A stretch of DNA of 8,875 bases from JAIVJN01 sp036732565 (GCA_036732565.1 DAINCF010000289.1:1-8875); one strand, 5' to 3'. Counted from the stretch's first letter, positions 1-6,734 are shown. The notes: generated by a model not told the origin, from the sequence alone. A program made the numbers and translations.

Positions 1-1542
1 AAAGCGAGCCTGCGTCGCATCCGGCGTCGGCATGATCGCGCCGCCGGCGCCGGGCGCTGGAGCTGGCGCACCACCCCTCGCCGCCGCAGCCTGAGCACCT
101 TGAGCACCTTGGGCAGCCTGCGCACCTTGCGCACCAGGTTCCGCTGGTCCGGCGGCAGCCCCCTGCGGGCCGCGGCGAATCGCTTGACGAGGCGCGACGG
201 TGGGAATGTTCGGATCGGCGCCGTGTGCCATCAGCAGTCGCATCGCGTCCACGTCGGTCGAGTACGCCGCGCGCCAGAAGGCGGTTGAGCCGGCGGTATC
301 GGCGAGACCGCAGTTCCGGTTGCCGCAGCCGCTGTAGACCATGTACCAGGGGTGCGAGATCAGCCGCGCGTCGGGATTGGCGCCGTGCTCGAGCAGCGAC
401 TTCATGACGTCCAGGTAGGTCGCGTGCTGCAGCTCCATTTCTTGCGGCTGTGGAAAGCGCGTGCGCGGTTGCCACTGGGCGTTGACAGCGGCCCAGAGCG
501 GCGTCGCGCCGTTGCCCTTGGCGGCGAGGTTGGGATCGGCGCCGCGATCGATCAGGAGCATCGCGAGGTCGAACTGGCCGTTGATCACCGCCATCAGCAG
601 CGGGCTCGTCCCGTCGCCCGCGCCGACCTGGTTGACGTCGGCGTCGCCGTCGACCAGCGCCGTCGCGGCGTCGATGTAGCCCTGGCGCGCGGCGTGGAGC
701 AGCGCGGTCAGGCCCCCCTTGGTGGTGACGGGTGGGTTGATCTCTTCGGGATTGAAGTTGCGGCCGGGCCGCTCCGACTCGTCCTTGTCGGGAGGCGGAA
801 CCTTGCCCGATGCAAACAGGTCACGGCTCGCCTGAATCGCGGCCTGCACCTGGCTCGGTGTGGGGTCCTTGCGATCCTTGTCCTTGCCGGTGAAACCCTC
901 GAGCACCTTCTGCTGGCGCTGGAGCGCGGCGCGATCGAGCGCCGCTGTCTGCGTGACGTCGATGGTCTTGGTCGTGAGGTTCGGATCGGCACCGCGTGCC
1001 AACAGCATGCGGATGGCATCCGGGCGGTTCTCGGCTGCCGCGAACATCAGCGGCGTCTGTTCCCATTCGGATTCGCGCGCGTTCACGTTCGCGCCCTTGT
1101 CGAGCAACCGCGCGACCACTTGCGCGTTCCCCGACGCGGCCGCCAGGTGCAACGGCGTCACGCCCGTGTTCGTGGTCTTGGCCTTGGTGTCGGCGCCGCC
1201 CTTGAGCAGCGCGTCGACGGCTGCGGTGGAACCGGCTTCGGCGGCCAAATGGAGCGGTGTGTACTGCCCGATCCGCGTCACCGCGGCGACGTTCGCGCCG
1301 GCATACACCAGCATCTCCATCATCGGCGCGTCGCCGCGGCGCGCCGCCCAGTGGAGCGCGGTCATCCCGTCGCCTTGCGCCGCGTTGGCGTCCGCGCCTT
1401 GCTGCAGCAGCGTGCGCATCGCCTCGCGATCGCCGCGCATCGCCGCATCGGCGACAGGCGCGCCGCCCGGCGGCGCCGCGGCGCCGAGGAGCGCCGTCAT
1501 GCACAGCACGCCGATCAGATTGACTGCCAACCGATTCCGCAT
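1..1542 (-). CDS. Secreted ankyrin-repeat protein, 3' end beyond window
   Basis: The frame stays open from the ATG at 1542 to base 1, giving 514 residues with no stop, so the C-terminus lies outside the window. Residues 1-22 form a basic then hydrophobic export signal. Ankyrin repeats follow at about 31-58, 59-91, 94-124, 127-157 and 161-189, with typical TALHWAARRGD, TPLHLAAEAG and TPLHLAAASGN cores. A charged non-repeat insert covers about 190-276. More repeats lie at 277-309, 311-342, 345-390 (interrupted) and 418-446. A CGNRNC pair (C406, C411) sits before the last repeat, and an Ala/Gly/Gln/Pro linker covers 450-502. GGAGG four bases upstream supports the start. Ankyrin repeats bind proteins; the partner is unknown. 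It lies downstream of the DUF1592 and DUF1552 genes on the same strand, probably in their transcription unit. Family call is firm, function is not. Confidence 0.9.
   Translation of the reverse strand, partial: MRNRLAVNLIGVLCMTALLGAAAPPGGAPVADAAMRGDREAMRTLLQQGADANAAQGDGMTALHWAARRGDAPMMEMLVYAGANVAAVTRIGQYTPLHLAAEAGSTAAVDALLKGGADTKAKTTNTGVTPLHLAAASGNAQVVARLLDKGANVNARESEWEQTPLMFAAAENRPDAIRMLLARGADPNLTTKTIDVTQTAALDRAALQRQQKVLEGFTGKDKDRKDPTPSQVQAAIQASRDLFASGKVPPPDKDESERPGRNFNPEEINPPVTTKGGLTALLHAARQGYIDAATALVDGDADVNQVGAGDGTSPLLMAVINGQFDLAMLLIDRGADPNLAAKGNGATPLWAAVNAQWQPRTRFPQPQEMELQHATYLDVMKSLLEHGANPDARLISHPWYMVYSGCGNRNCGLADTAGSTAFWRAAYSTDVDAMRLLMAHGADPNIPTVAPRQAIRRGPQGAAAGPAEPGAQGAQAAQGAQGAQAAAARGGAPAPAPGAGGAIMPTPDATQARF
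91..135 (-). repeat. Five 9-base tandem units coding Gly/Ala-Ala-Gln
   Basis: Five imperfect 9-base units in the ankyrin gene encode GAQ, GAQ, AAQ, GAQ, GAQ (residues 470-484). They form part of a low-complexity linker after the last visible ankyrin repeat. The number of units could vary by replication slippage without breaking the frame, since each unit is three codons. Confidence 0.8.
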
Positions 1543-1555
1543 GTGTCCTCCGAGG

Positions 1556-1599
1556 AATCCGGCTTCGCCGGATTGGTCCGGCTAAAGCCGGACCCCACG
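1556..1599. repeat. Two adjacent palindromes upstream of the ankyrin gene
   Basis: The first hairpin (1556-1574) has 8-base arms AATCCGGC/GCCGGATT around TTC. The second (1575-1594) has 9-base arms GGTCCGGCT/AGCCGGACC around AA. Bases 1575-1599 are an exact 25-base inverted copy of 1711-1735. The first hairpin ends four bases before the GGAGG ribosome-binding site (1547-1551) of the ankyrin gene, so on a read-through transcript it would sit in the leader and could affect translation. No U-rich tract follows, so a simple terminator is unlikely. Confidence 0.8.
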
Positions 1600-1620
1600 T
1601 CTGAGCTGGTCGGGCATGCC

Positions 1621-1737
1621 CATCTCGACGTGCGTGGCGCCCGGCGCCAGCCGGACGGTCATTCTTGACGTGCGTGGGTCCGGCCTTAGCCGGACCTTAT
1701 TCTTGACATGCGTGGGGTCCGGCTTTAGCCGGACCTT
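1621..1737. repeat. Three tandem 39-base palindromic repeat units
   Basis: Units at 1621-1659, 1660-1698 and 1699-1737 share a lead like ATTCTTGACGTGCGTGG and a palindromic core like GGTCCGGCTTTAGCCGGACC. The first is the most diverged (core GCGCCCGGCGCCAGCCGGAC). The second and third differ at only a few positions. With the inverted copy at 1575-1599 they fill most of the gap between the DUF1552 stop and the ankyrin start. The pattern resembles REP-type extragenic repeats. No transposase is present, so any mobilising enzyme would act from elsewhere. Confidence 0.8.
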
Positions 1738-1739
1738 CA

Positions 1740-3146
1740 TCACGCTGCCGTCGTCGTCGAAGGCGCCGACAGCGAGAACGTGCCGGTGCTGTCGCCGAAC
1801 GTCTTCATGTCGTCCAGGCCGAGCTCGTGCAGGAGCGTCAGCATGACGTTGGCCATCGGCGTGCCGTCCTCGGCCTTCAGGTGGAGATTGCCCTTCAGCG
1901 CGCCGTTGGCGTGGCCGAGCAGGAGCAACGGGCAGCGGCGATGGTTGTGGATGTTCGGATCCGCCATCGGCGATCCCCACATGACCATCGTCTTCTCGAG
2001 CAGGCTCTGATCGCCTTCCATCGACGCCTTCAGCTTGTCGATGAAGTACGGGAGCTGGCCGACGCGGTACTGGCAGATCTTGTTGAAGTCGAGGATGCGA
2101 TCCTCGCGGTTGCCGTGGTGCGAGGCCGGATGGAACGGCTGATTCGAGCCGCTCTCCGGGAACACGCGGTTCTGCGAGTCGCGGCCGGTCTTGAACGAGA
2201 TGACGCGGGTCATGTCGGTCTCGAGCGCGAGCACTTGCAGATCGAACATCAGCTTCATGTGCTCGGTGAACGAGTCCGGCACGCCGACGGGGGCGCCGGG
2301 CAGCTCACGCACTTCGCCGCTGCTGTTGTGCGCCTCGATCATCTGGATGCGGCGCTCGACCTCGCGCACGTGCTCCAGGTAGCGATCCAACCGCGTGCGA
2401 TCGACCGGACCGAGATCCTTGCGCACGGACGCGACCTCGCCGGCGATCCAGTCGAGGATGCTGCGACGGCTCTCGCGACGCGCGAGGCGATCCTCGGGCG
2501 TGCTGCCCGAACCGAACAACATGTCGAAGGCGACGCGAGGGTCGCGAATCATCGGCAGGGGCTCGGTGGGCGAGGACCAGCTGATGGAGTCCGTGTAGGC
2601 GCAGGAGTAGTTGTAGGTGCAGCCGCCGGCCTGATCCAGGTTCTCGATGCAGAACTGCATCGACGGGAACGGCGTCGCCTGCCCGAAGCGCTGCGCGTAG
2701 AGCTGATCCAGCGAGGTCCCGGCGTAGATGTCGGAGCCTTGGGTCTGCTTGGGATGCGACTGGGTGAGGAACACCGCGCTCGAGCGGAAGTGGTCGCCGC
2801 CAATCTCCGGCAGCGTGAACGCCTCGGCCATGCGGACGTCGGTGTTGCTGATGATCGTCAGGTGCTCCTGATACGGCGCGAGTGAGGTCAGCGCGCTGTC
2901 TTCGGCCATCGTGAAGTTGCGGCCGACGCTGTCGGGCGCGAAGAGGAACTTGCTGGCCCCCCATTCGTTGCAGCCCGCCAGGCCGTGCACCTCTTCGATG
3001 CACACCAACCGGATGCGATCCGCCGGCGCCGCGCCGACGCGCGGGCCGGCCGAGACCATCGCGTCCATGAACGGCAACGCCACGGTGGCTCCGACCCCGC
3101 GGAGAAAGGTGCGGCGGGGCATGTGCTTGCCAGTGATGAAGTGCAC
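1740..3146 (-). CDS. DUF1552 family protein, Tat-exported
   Basis: 468 residues, about the usual length for DUF1552 (PF07586). The N-terminus has a twin-arginine pattern, MPRRTFLRG at residues 9-17 followed by a hydrophobic stretch to about 32, so export in folded form is likely. Typical family blocks are TYNYSCAYTDSISWSSP (177-193), PRVAFDMLFG (203-212), the HH pair at 343-344, and the tail MVMWGSPMADPNIHNHRRCP (387-406). The start is a GTG, chosen because GAGGAG lies seven bases upstream and the resulting N-terminus fits the family; the next ATG (residue 9) would leave almost nothing before the RR pair. The enzyme activity is unknown; I believe the family is distantly related to the alkaline-phosphatase-like DUF1501 proteins. 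It follows the DUF1592 gene by 49 bases, a common pairing, so the two probably act together in the envelope. Confidence 0.93.
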   Translation of the reverse strand: MHFITGKHMPRRTFLRGVGATVALPFMDAMVSAGPRVGAAPADRIRLVCIEEVHGLAGCNEWGASKFLFAPDSVGRNFTMAEDSALTSLAPYQEHLTIISNTDVRMAEAFTLPEIGGDHFRSSAVFLTQSHPKQTQGSDIYAGTSLDQLYAQRFGQATPFPSMQFCIENLDQAGGCTYNYSCAYTDSISWSSPTEPLPMIRDPRVAFDMLFGSGSTPEDRLARRESRRSILDWIAGEVASVRKDLGPVDRTRLDRYLEHVREVERRIQMIEAHNSSGEVRELPGAPVGVPDSFTEHMKLMFDLQVLALETDMTRVISFKTGRDSQNRVFPESGSNQPFHPASHHGNREDRILDFNKICQYRVGQLPYFIDKLKASMEGDQSLLEKTMVMWGSPMADPNIHNHRRCPLLLLGHANGALKGNLHLKAEDGTPMANVMLTLLHELGLDDMKTFGDSTGTFSLSAPSTTTAA

Positions 3147-3153
3147 GATTCGT

Positions 3154-3159
3154 CTCCTC
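3154..3159 (-). promoter_or_regulatory. Ribosome-binding site setting the GTG start of DUF1552
   Basis: GAGGAG on the minus strand lies seven bases before the GTG at 3146. It is the best Shine-Dalgarno match near the gene and decides for the GTG over the internal ATG. Confidence 0.75.
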
Positions 3160-3166
3160 GCGTCTT

Positions 3167-3186
3167 GGCACCACCAAAGTGGTGCC
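3167..3186. promoter_or_regulatory. Intercistronic hairpin between DUF1592 and DUF1552 genes
   Basis: Perfect 8-base arms GGCACCAC/GTGGTGCC enclose a four-base loop. It begins nine bases past the DUF1592 stop and ends eight bases before the DUF1552 ribosome-binding site. The bases after it on the minus strand (AAGACG) are not U-rich, so it looks less like an intrinsic terminator than a partial attenuator, an RNA-stability stem or a short repeat remnant. Confidence 0.6.
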
Positions 3187-3195
3187 CTCCATACG

Positions 3196-5697
3196 TTACC
3201 GTTGCCCGACTGCGGACTTGCTCTCTTCGGTCGTGCTCGTCGCGTCGTTCGCCTTCAGGCGGAAGGCATCGCTCTTGACCACACCCAGCACGAACGACGA
3301 CATCTTGTACTCGTTCGCCTCGGCCGCCTTGGCGATGGCGCGGACGGTCGGCTGATCGAAGTACTCCACGCGCCGGCCCAACGCATAGGCCAGCAGATTC
3401 TCGGTGAACGTCCTCACCAGCGGCACCGGCCGCTTCATCAACGCGTCGGACAACTCCGGAAGGGTCGTCACCTTGGTGCCATCGTAGAAATCGCCGGCGG
3501 TGTCCAACGGCATCCCGTTTTCGCGCACCCGCCACTTGGCCGTCACGTCGAAGTTGTCGAGCGCCAGGCCGATGGGATCCATGAAGCGATGGCACGAATT
3601 GCACGTCGGGTTCTTGCGGTGCAGCTCCATGCGCTCACGGGTCGTGAGCATCTTGCCATCCTTCGCGCCAGCCGTCGCTTCGAGGTCCGGAACGTCAGGC
3701 GGCGGCGGGGGGGGAGGCGTGCCGAGGAGCACTTCCATCACCCATTTGCCGCGCAGCACCGGCGACGTTCGATTGGCGAGTGACGTCAACACCAGCACGC
3801 TGCCTTGGCCCATCAGTCCGCGGCGCTTGTCGTCGGGATACGCGACCTTCCGGAACTCCGGGCCGGCGATGTTGGGGAAGCCGTAGTGGCGCGCGAGCCG
3901 CTCGTTGACGAACGTGTACGGCGCGCGATAGAGCTCCAGCACGCTTTGGTCCTCGCTGACCAGGCTGTTGAAGAAGCGCACCGTCTCTTCCTGCATCGCC
4001 GCGGCGAGGTTCTCGTCGAAATTCGGGAAGAAGTTCGGATCGGGTTTGACCTTGTCGATGTCTTGAAGACGCAGCCACTGCGCGGCGAAGCGCCGGCCGA
4101 GCGCATCGGCGCGCGGGTCCGCCAGCATGCGCCGCGTCTGCTTCTCGAGTCCGGCGACGGTCGAGAGCTCGCCGCGTTCCGCCACTGCCAGCAGATCCTT
4201 GTCGGGCGGCGTGCCCCACACGAAGAACGACAAGCGCGACGCGAGATCCCAATCGGTCAGTTGATAGATGGCGGGTGCATCAGGGCCAGCGGGTACCTGC
4301 CCCACGCGCCTGAGCCGCCCCTTCTCGGTCTCGCGTTCGAGCCGGAAGATGAAGTGCGGGCTGGCGAGAATGGCTTCGATCGCGCCGCGGATGCCCATCT
4401 CGAAGCCGCCGCGCGCGGCGCCTTTCTCGTAGAACGGCATCACCCGATCGATCTCCGCCTCGCTCAGCGAGCGGCGATACGCCTCGCTGCCGAGGCGCGA
4501 GATGATGGTGCGCGCGCAGCTCCGTTCCTCGCTCGCGACGGTCGGCCGGCACGTGAAGATCTTCTCGCGGCTCGGCGTCTCCGAAATGCCGGTGGCCCTG
4601 TGCGGCCCCTTGACGACCAGATTGCGGAGGTGCGGCAATGTCGTGATGCCGCCGCCGCCCGATCCGCCGCCGGCGTACGACCACTCGTGCGGGCGAATCA
4701 GATCTTCGTACGGACCTTCGAGCTTGCGGATGAACGCCGCGGCGATGCGATGCTGGCCGGCGCGCACCAGGATCGGCTCCGTCCGCATGGTGGTCCCGCC
4801 GCTGCCATCCGCGGCGGCCGCCGGGCCGTTCTCGTACTCGACGAGCGCCACGCGCTCCCCGTCGATCGACACGTCGATGTCCTCGAAGCGCGCGTTGTCG
4901 CCCGAGGTGATCAGCATGTTGAACACGTACTCGGCATCCGCCGGGAAGACGTGATCGACGACGATCCCGCCGCGGGTGCCGAAGGGCGCGCCGTCGACGT
5001 GATCCCAGGGATGCTGCGAGACGTAGGTGGAGCTGGCGTAGGTGTGATCGACGGTCGGGGCGTTGCGATCGCCAACCGCCATGCGGCTGATCGCGGCCGC
5101 GGCGTTGAGGTACGCCTCCAGCAGGAGCGGCGACAGCGCCTGCGAATCAGCGATGTTGTCGAAGTTCGCGCTCTTCTGATCCAGCGGCAGCCAATCGCCA
5201 GCGTTGACGTCCACCGCCAGCAGGTCGCGAATCGCGCGGCCGTACTCCGGACGGTTCAGTCGTTGAAACGGACGGCCGCCGGGATTCGGGTGCGCGCTCG
5301 CGAACGCATCCACCCTCGTTTCGAGCGTCGTCGCCAGCCCTGCCAAGGTGTCGGCGTCGGGCCGCGCGGCGCCCGGCGGTGGCATCATGCCGGCGCGGAG
5401 CTTGCGAATCATCCGCTCGGCCACCTCGGCGCTCTGCTCGGCATGGGACACGTCGAACGCGGCCAGCGAGAGACCGCCGGCTTTCCCCCGATCGCTATGG
5501 CACGTGGCGCAGTACTTCTTGACGGTGGCCGTGTGCGCGGCGGGATCGGACGCAGGGGAAGCAGAAGATGTCGTGACGGGATGAGAGGCGACGGGCTTGG
5601 TCGACGGTGCTGTCGTGGCCCGCTGCGCAGCGCTGCCCGCGGTCAAACCTAGCCACACAATTCCGGCGCTCACGAACGCCGACTTCGCACGCCTCAT
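3196..5697 (-). CDS. Exported DUF1592/1588/1585/1587/1595 protein with two haem-c motifs
   Basis: 833 residues from the ATG at 5697, chosen because it opens with a signal peptide (MRRAKSAF, hydrophobic to about 25) and has GGGAG seven bases upstream; the frame extends to 5808 but that part looks non-coding. A Thr/Ser/Ala/Pro linker leads to a CATCH haem motif (63-67, cytochrome-like PSCyt1 region). Then come DUF1587 (about 143-205, RLNRPEYGRAIRDLL), a beta-rich segment (240-325), DUF1595 (about 395-455), DUF1592 (about 478-605, LTDWDLASRLSFFVWG), DUF1588 (about 612-710, with a PPPPPPP run and CNSCH at 699-703) and DUF1585 (about 745-815, FTENLLAYALGRRVEYF). The motifs predict a periplasmic or surface di-haem protein. 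Its substrate and redox partner are unknown. It heads the unit with the DUF1552 and ankyrin genes. The family call is very secure. Confidence 0.95.
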   Translation of the reverse strand: MRRAKSAFVSAGIVWLGLTAGSAAQRATTAPSTKPVASHPVTTSSASPASDPAAHTATVKKYCATCHSDRGKAGGLSLAAFDVSHAEQSAEVAERMIRKLRAGMMPPPGAARPDADTLAGLATTLETRVDAFASAHPNPGGRPFQRLNRPEYGRAIRDLLAVDVNAGDWLPLDQKSANFDNIADSQALSPLLLEAYLNAAAAISRMAVGDRNAPTVDHTYASSTYVSQHPWDHVDGAPFGTRGGIVVDHVFPADAEYVFNMLITSGDNARFEDIDVSIDGERVALVEYENGPAAAADGSGGTTMRTEPILVRAGQHRIAAAFIRKLEGPYEDLIRPHEWSYAGGGSGGGGITTLPHLRNLVVKGPHRATGISETPSREKIFTCRPTVASEERSCARTIISRLGSEAYRRSLSEAEIDRVMPFYEKGAARGGFEMGIRGAIEAILASPHFIFRLERETEKGRLRRVGQVPAGPDAPAIYQLTDWDLASRLSFFVWGTPPDKDLLAVAERGELSTVAGLEKQTRRMLADPRADALGRRFAAQWLRLQDIDKVKPDPNFFPNFDENLAAAMQEETVRFFNSLVSEDQSVLELYRAPYTFVNERLARHYGFPNIAGPEFRKVAYPDDKRRGLMGQGSVLVLTSLANRTSPVLRGKWVMEVLLGTPPPPPPPDVPDLEATAGAKDGKMLTTRERMELHRKNPTCNSCHRFMDPIGLALDNFDVTAKWRVRENGMPLDTAGDFYDGTKVTTLPELSDALMKRPVPLVRTFTENLLAYALGRRVEYFDQPTVRAIAKAAEANEYKMSSFVLGVVKSDAFRLKANDATSTTEESKSAVGQR

Positions 5698-5704
5698 GCT
5701 ACGG

Positions 5705-5709
5705 CTCCC
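5705..5709 (-). promoter_or_regulatory. Ribosome-binding site deciding the DUF1592 start
   Basis: GGGAG on the minus strand is seven bases from the ATG at 5697. It supports the shorter form that begins directly with the signal peptide. Confidence 0.65.
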
Positions 5710-5713
5710 ACGG

Positions 5714-5731
5714 AGGGGCGAGTGCGCCCCT
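5714..5731. repeat. Hairpin in the DUF1592 leader
   Basis: Arms AGGGGCG/CGCCCCT (7 bases) around AGTG lie four bases upstream of the DUF1592 ribosome-binding site. The edge, TAGGGGCG on the minus strand, is the same as at the palindrome after the DUF3224 gene (from 7187), so both may be members of one dispersed repeat family. In the mRNA it would form just before the start site. Confidence 0.6.
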
Positions 5732-5785
5732 ACGATGTTCGCGAACCTCCCCAGTGCAGAGGGACGATCCACCTCACCGGAAGGG

Positions 5786-5791
5786 AATATA
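5786..5791 (-). promoter_or_regulatory. Possible -10 box for the DUF1592 unit
   Basis: TATATT on the minus strand, in an A/T-rich patch (5786-5820) that stands out from the GC-rich surroundings. Transcription starting near 5779 would give a leader of about 80 bases to the ATG at 5697. No good -35 box is seen at the right spacing, only a T-rich run, so this is a tentative call. Confidence 0.3.
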
Positions 5792-5822
5792 CACCCGTTT
5801 TCGCCCAAAAAATGTCTTCGAT

Positions 5823-5881
5823 TGTCCCCGGAGATAGGTCCGATTGGACCTGTAGATACATCGAGTTACGAGCCGGGGACA
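5823..5881. repeat. Repeat unit bounded by TGTCCCCGG / CCGGGGACA
   Basis: Nine-base inverted ends (5823-5831 and 5873-5881) enclose an inner palindrome AGGTCC-GATT-GGACCT at 5836-5851. The right end is shared with the neighbouring unit that follows, so the two form a composite. No open frame of note lies within. Confidence 0.6.
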
Positions 5882-5948
5882 GGCGTCGAAAATCGACTCG
5901 CGTGGGACCCTACGAAGGTCGCGCGGCGACTTTCGTTGCCTGTCCCCG
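5874..5948. repeat. Folded repeat element (three-way junction) at the 3' end of the AraC gene
   Basis: Outer arms CGGGGACAGGC (5874-5884) and GCCTGTCCCCG (5938-5948) pair over 11 bases. Inside are a small hairpin GTCGA-AAA-TCGAC (5885-5897) and a larger one, ACGAAGGTCGC (5912-5922) with GCGACTTTCGT (5926-5936), with one G/T-type mismatch. Together they predict a three-way junction of 75 bases. The right part (5910-5948) encodes the last residues and the TAG stop of the AraC-family gene. The design resembles REP elements moved by RAYT transposases; no such gene is in the window. Confidence 0.75.
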
Positions 5949-6734
5949 ATACTCCGCGGGCGATTGACCTACCAGTTTCTTGAAGGCCCGGATGAAGTGC
6001 GGCTGATCGAAATAGCCGAGCTCGACCGCCAGCTTCGCCCAGTCCACGCGCTCGCCTCCGGCGGCGCGCTCGATCGCCTCGTGAATTCGTGATCGTTCGA
6101 TGACCCATTTCGGGCTGACGCCCACATACCGGCTGAACAGGCGTTGCACCTGTCGGACGCTCGACCCGACGACCGAGGTCAGGTGTGCCACGCTCGTGAT
6201 CGCCCGGTCCGACCGGATGCGCGCCACGATGTCGCCGGCGAGGGTCGCGTCGGGATGCGGCACGGGCTGACGACCGCGAAGATATGCGCTGGCGATCGCG
6301 GCTTTCTCCTCGTGGGTGGTGGCGGCGAAGAGATCCGCGACCGTTGGATCGACGTCACTGCCGAGGACCTCGCGCGCGTCGAAGGTCTGGTCGGTCAGGG
6401 TGGCGACCGATCCATGGAAGAACGGAGCGAAGCCGCCCGGACGGAACTTGACGCCGAAGACGCCACTCCGCCCCTCGAGGCGCCGCGTGAAGCGTCCCCG
6501 GCAGACGCCGACGATCCTCGCGCGCCCGGCTTCGAAGACCAGATGAATCGAGGGATGGGGAAGCGTCGACTGGACGTGTGATGTCCCCGCCGGAAGATCC
6601 CACTCGACGATCCAGAAATGCTCGACGAACGGCGCGAGGTCCGATCCAGGCAGATAGCGCCAGTGCTGGAATTTGGGATGCGCGGGATCGACGTGGAGCA
6701 TGCCGCGAGCGGGCGCGGCTGGAGTCAGAGTCAT
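5910..6734 (-). CDS. AraC-family transcriptional regulator
   Basis: 274 residues. The N-terminal part (about 23-120) matches the DUF6597-type sensor domain of this subgroup, with SIHLVFEAG (62-70) and GVKFRPGGFAPFF (94-106). The C-terminal part is an AraC DNA-binding domain with two helix-turn-helix units at about 179-200 (ITSVAHLTSVVGSSVRQVQR) and 232-256, ending in the family pattern LGYFDQPHFIRAFKKLVGQSPAEY (239-262). It would be a cytoplasmic DNA-binding regulator; the effector is unknown. The ATG at 6734 has no clear ribosome-binding site, and residue 12 is an alternative start. It is divergent from the DUF3224 gene across only 53 bases, so it may control that gene, itself, or the nearby DinB-like gene. 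The tail after EYRGQ is encoded by a repeat element. Confidence 0.93.
   Translation of the reverse strand: MTLTPAAPARGMLHVDPAHPKFQHWRYLPGSDLAPFVEHFWIVEWDLPAGTSHVQSTLPHPSIHLVFEAGRARIVGVCRGRFTRRLEGRSGVFGVKFRPGGFAPFFHGSVATLTDQTFDAREVLGSDVDPTVADLFAATTHEEKAAIASAYLRGRQPVPHPDATLAGDIVARIRSDRAITSVAHLTSVVGSSVRQVQRLFSRYVGVSPKWVIERSRIHEAIERAAGGERVDWAKLAVELGYFDQPHFIRAFKKLVGQSPAEYRGQATKVAARPS

Noticed and set aside
352..1668. 438-residue plus-strand frame opposite the ankyrin gene
   Set aside because: The minus strand encodes clear ankyrin repeats in one continuous frame; the plus frame is its shadow and runs into the repeat cluster.
1556..1737. CRISPR array
   Set aside because: The units are adjoining with no spacers, are palindromic and imperfect, and there are no cas genes.
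1827..2885. 352-residue plus-strand frame opposite the DUF1552 gene
   Set aside because: The composition is that of an antisense shadow and the opposite strand matches DUF1552 throughout.
3805..5652. 615-residue open frame antisense to the DUF1592 gene
   Set aside because: It mirrors a well-recognised gene, has an Arg/Ala/Val-rich composition with no domain pattern, and is expected from the strong G/C third-position bias.
5698..5808. N-terminal extension of the DUF1592 protein
   Set aside because: It would put 37 residues before a clear signal peptide, covers a hairpin and the possible -10 box, and the ATG at 5697 has a good ribosome-binding site.
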